In this document: in pieces, positions 63,828-64,000 of the stretch
How positions within the stretch are numbered: position 1 is the stretch's first letter
Layout: each line of letters starts with the position of its first letter
Source of the DNA: Microbacterium sp. Au-Mic1
GTDB lineage: Bacteria > Actinomycetota > Actinomycetes > Actinomycetales > Microbacteriaceae
Length of the DNA stretch: 64,000 nucleotides
Assembly (NCBI RefSeq): GCF_021341785.1
Contig: NZ_JAJTTF010000004.1
Span: forward strand, 284,938-348,937
Direction of reading: 5' to 3'
Program-made: the position numbers and the translations under genes
The notes under the pieces: generated by a model
What the model was told of the DNA's origin: nothing
Database searches by the model: none
What the model saw: only the letters and a program-made list of their open reading frames with translations

Positions 63828-64000
63828 GTGGCTGGTAAACCACGCGTGCACGAGATCGCCGCTGAACTCGGCGTCGACAGCAAGTTCGCACTCGCAAAGC
63901 TCAAGGAGCTCGGCGAGTTCGTGAAGTCCCCCTCATCCACGATCGAGCCTCCGGTCGCGCGCAAGCTGCGCGCGGCGATCGAGGCCGACAAGCCGGCGGG
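63828..64000 (+). CDS. infB: Translation initiation factor IF-2, 5' end only
   Basis: 57 codons are in the window, then the edge. The product begins [21 protein letters not shown] and contains [17 protein letters not shown], the IF2_N domain that opens actinobacterial IF-2. GTG 63828 follows CAGGAGAATT. The short gap from ylxR contains a small GCCCTGCCAGGGC hairpin. The rest of the gene would lie to the right. Confidence 0.94.
   Translation, partial: MAGKPRVHEIAAELGVDSKFALAKLKELGEFVKSPSSTIEPPVARKLRAAIEADKPA

Overview
The window is high-GC (roughly 70%) actinobacterial chromosome, most likely from Microbacteriaceae and probably Microbacterium or a close relative. I infer this from the family mix and gene order (argS, lysA-hom-thrB-rho-prfA, prmC-tsaC-wecA-atp, dxr-rseP-ispG, proS, nusA-ylxR-infB) and from the many promoters whose TANNNT -10 box lies only 6-9 nt before the start codon (leaderless or nearly leaderless mRNAs). 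No tRNA, rRNA, CRISPR, prophage or insertion sequence was seen. Most of the window is core chromosome with small accessory islands.

Layout. 1-3552: amino-sugar uptake and catabolism (Tat lipoprotein binding protein, SIS isomerase, RpiR regulator, divergent BadF-type kinase). 3549-7668: argS, a DUF2993 protein, a YihY membrane protein and a small VOC protein. 7816-14854: lysA-hom-thrB (lysine, methionine and threonine branches of the aspartate pathway) followed by rho and prfA. 14935-20485: two regulated accessory units, (i) a double-domain Lrp regulator with an MFS exporter and M20 amidohydrolase, and (ii) a TetR regulator with two TTAC-N4-GTAA operators and a medium-chain reductase. 20549-23623: a DinB2-like polymerase, a YvlD-type membrane protein, and cysK-cysE. 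23762-33997: prmC, tsaC, wecA and the complete ATP synthase operon atpIBEFHAGDC, closed by a strong terminator.

34071-45439: yaaA, a DUF5684 membrane protein, an aldo/keto reductase, a PP2C phosphatase, a two-module FtsK/EccC-like ATPase whose 3' end overlaps the convergent alanine dehydrogenase gene, an asparaginase II, an OsmC protein, an acyltransferase and an FKBP lipoprotein. 45529-52210: dxr, the site-2 protease rseP, a fused PhzE/TrpEG-type anthranilate synthase, ispG and an AlaX-type editing protein. dxr and ispG are both MEP-pathway enzymes. 52346-60868: two small membrane proteins, an erythromycin-esterase homologue, an RNB-domain RNase, a PEP-mutase-like enzyme, proS, a PNPOx-like protein, a cupin and a LOG protein. 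60950-64000: a flavin amine oxidase, then nusA-ylxR-infB (infB runs off the edge).

The most interesting item is a trp attenuator that no gene list would contain. An 11-codon leader peptide with tandem Trp codons (50056-50091, minus strand) and a complete set of mutually exclusive hairpins sit in front of the PhzE-like synthase. This argues that the enzyme makes anthranilate for tryptophan rather than a phenazine precursor. Other points worth checking: a DinB2-type polymerase with Ile at the steric-gate position, a solo type VII secretion-like ATPase next to a PP2C phosphatase, three GGTGAAAA repeats at the amino-sugar locus, a 43-codon ORF in the rho leader, and an ATP synthase epsilon subunit with no C-terminal inhibitory domain.
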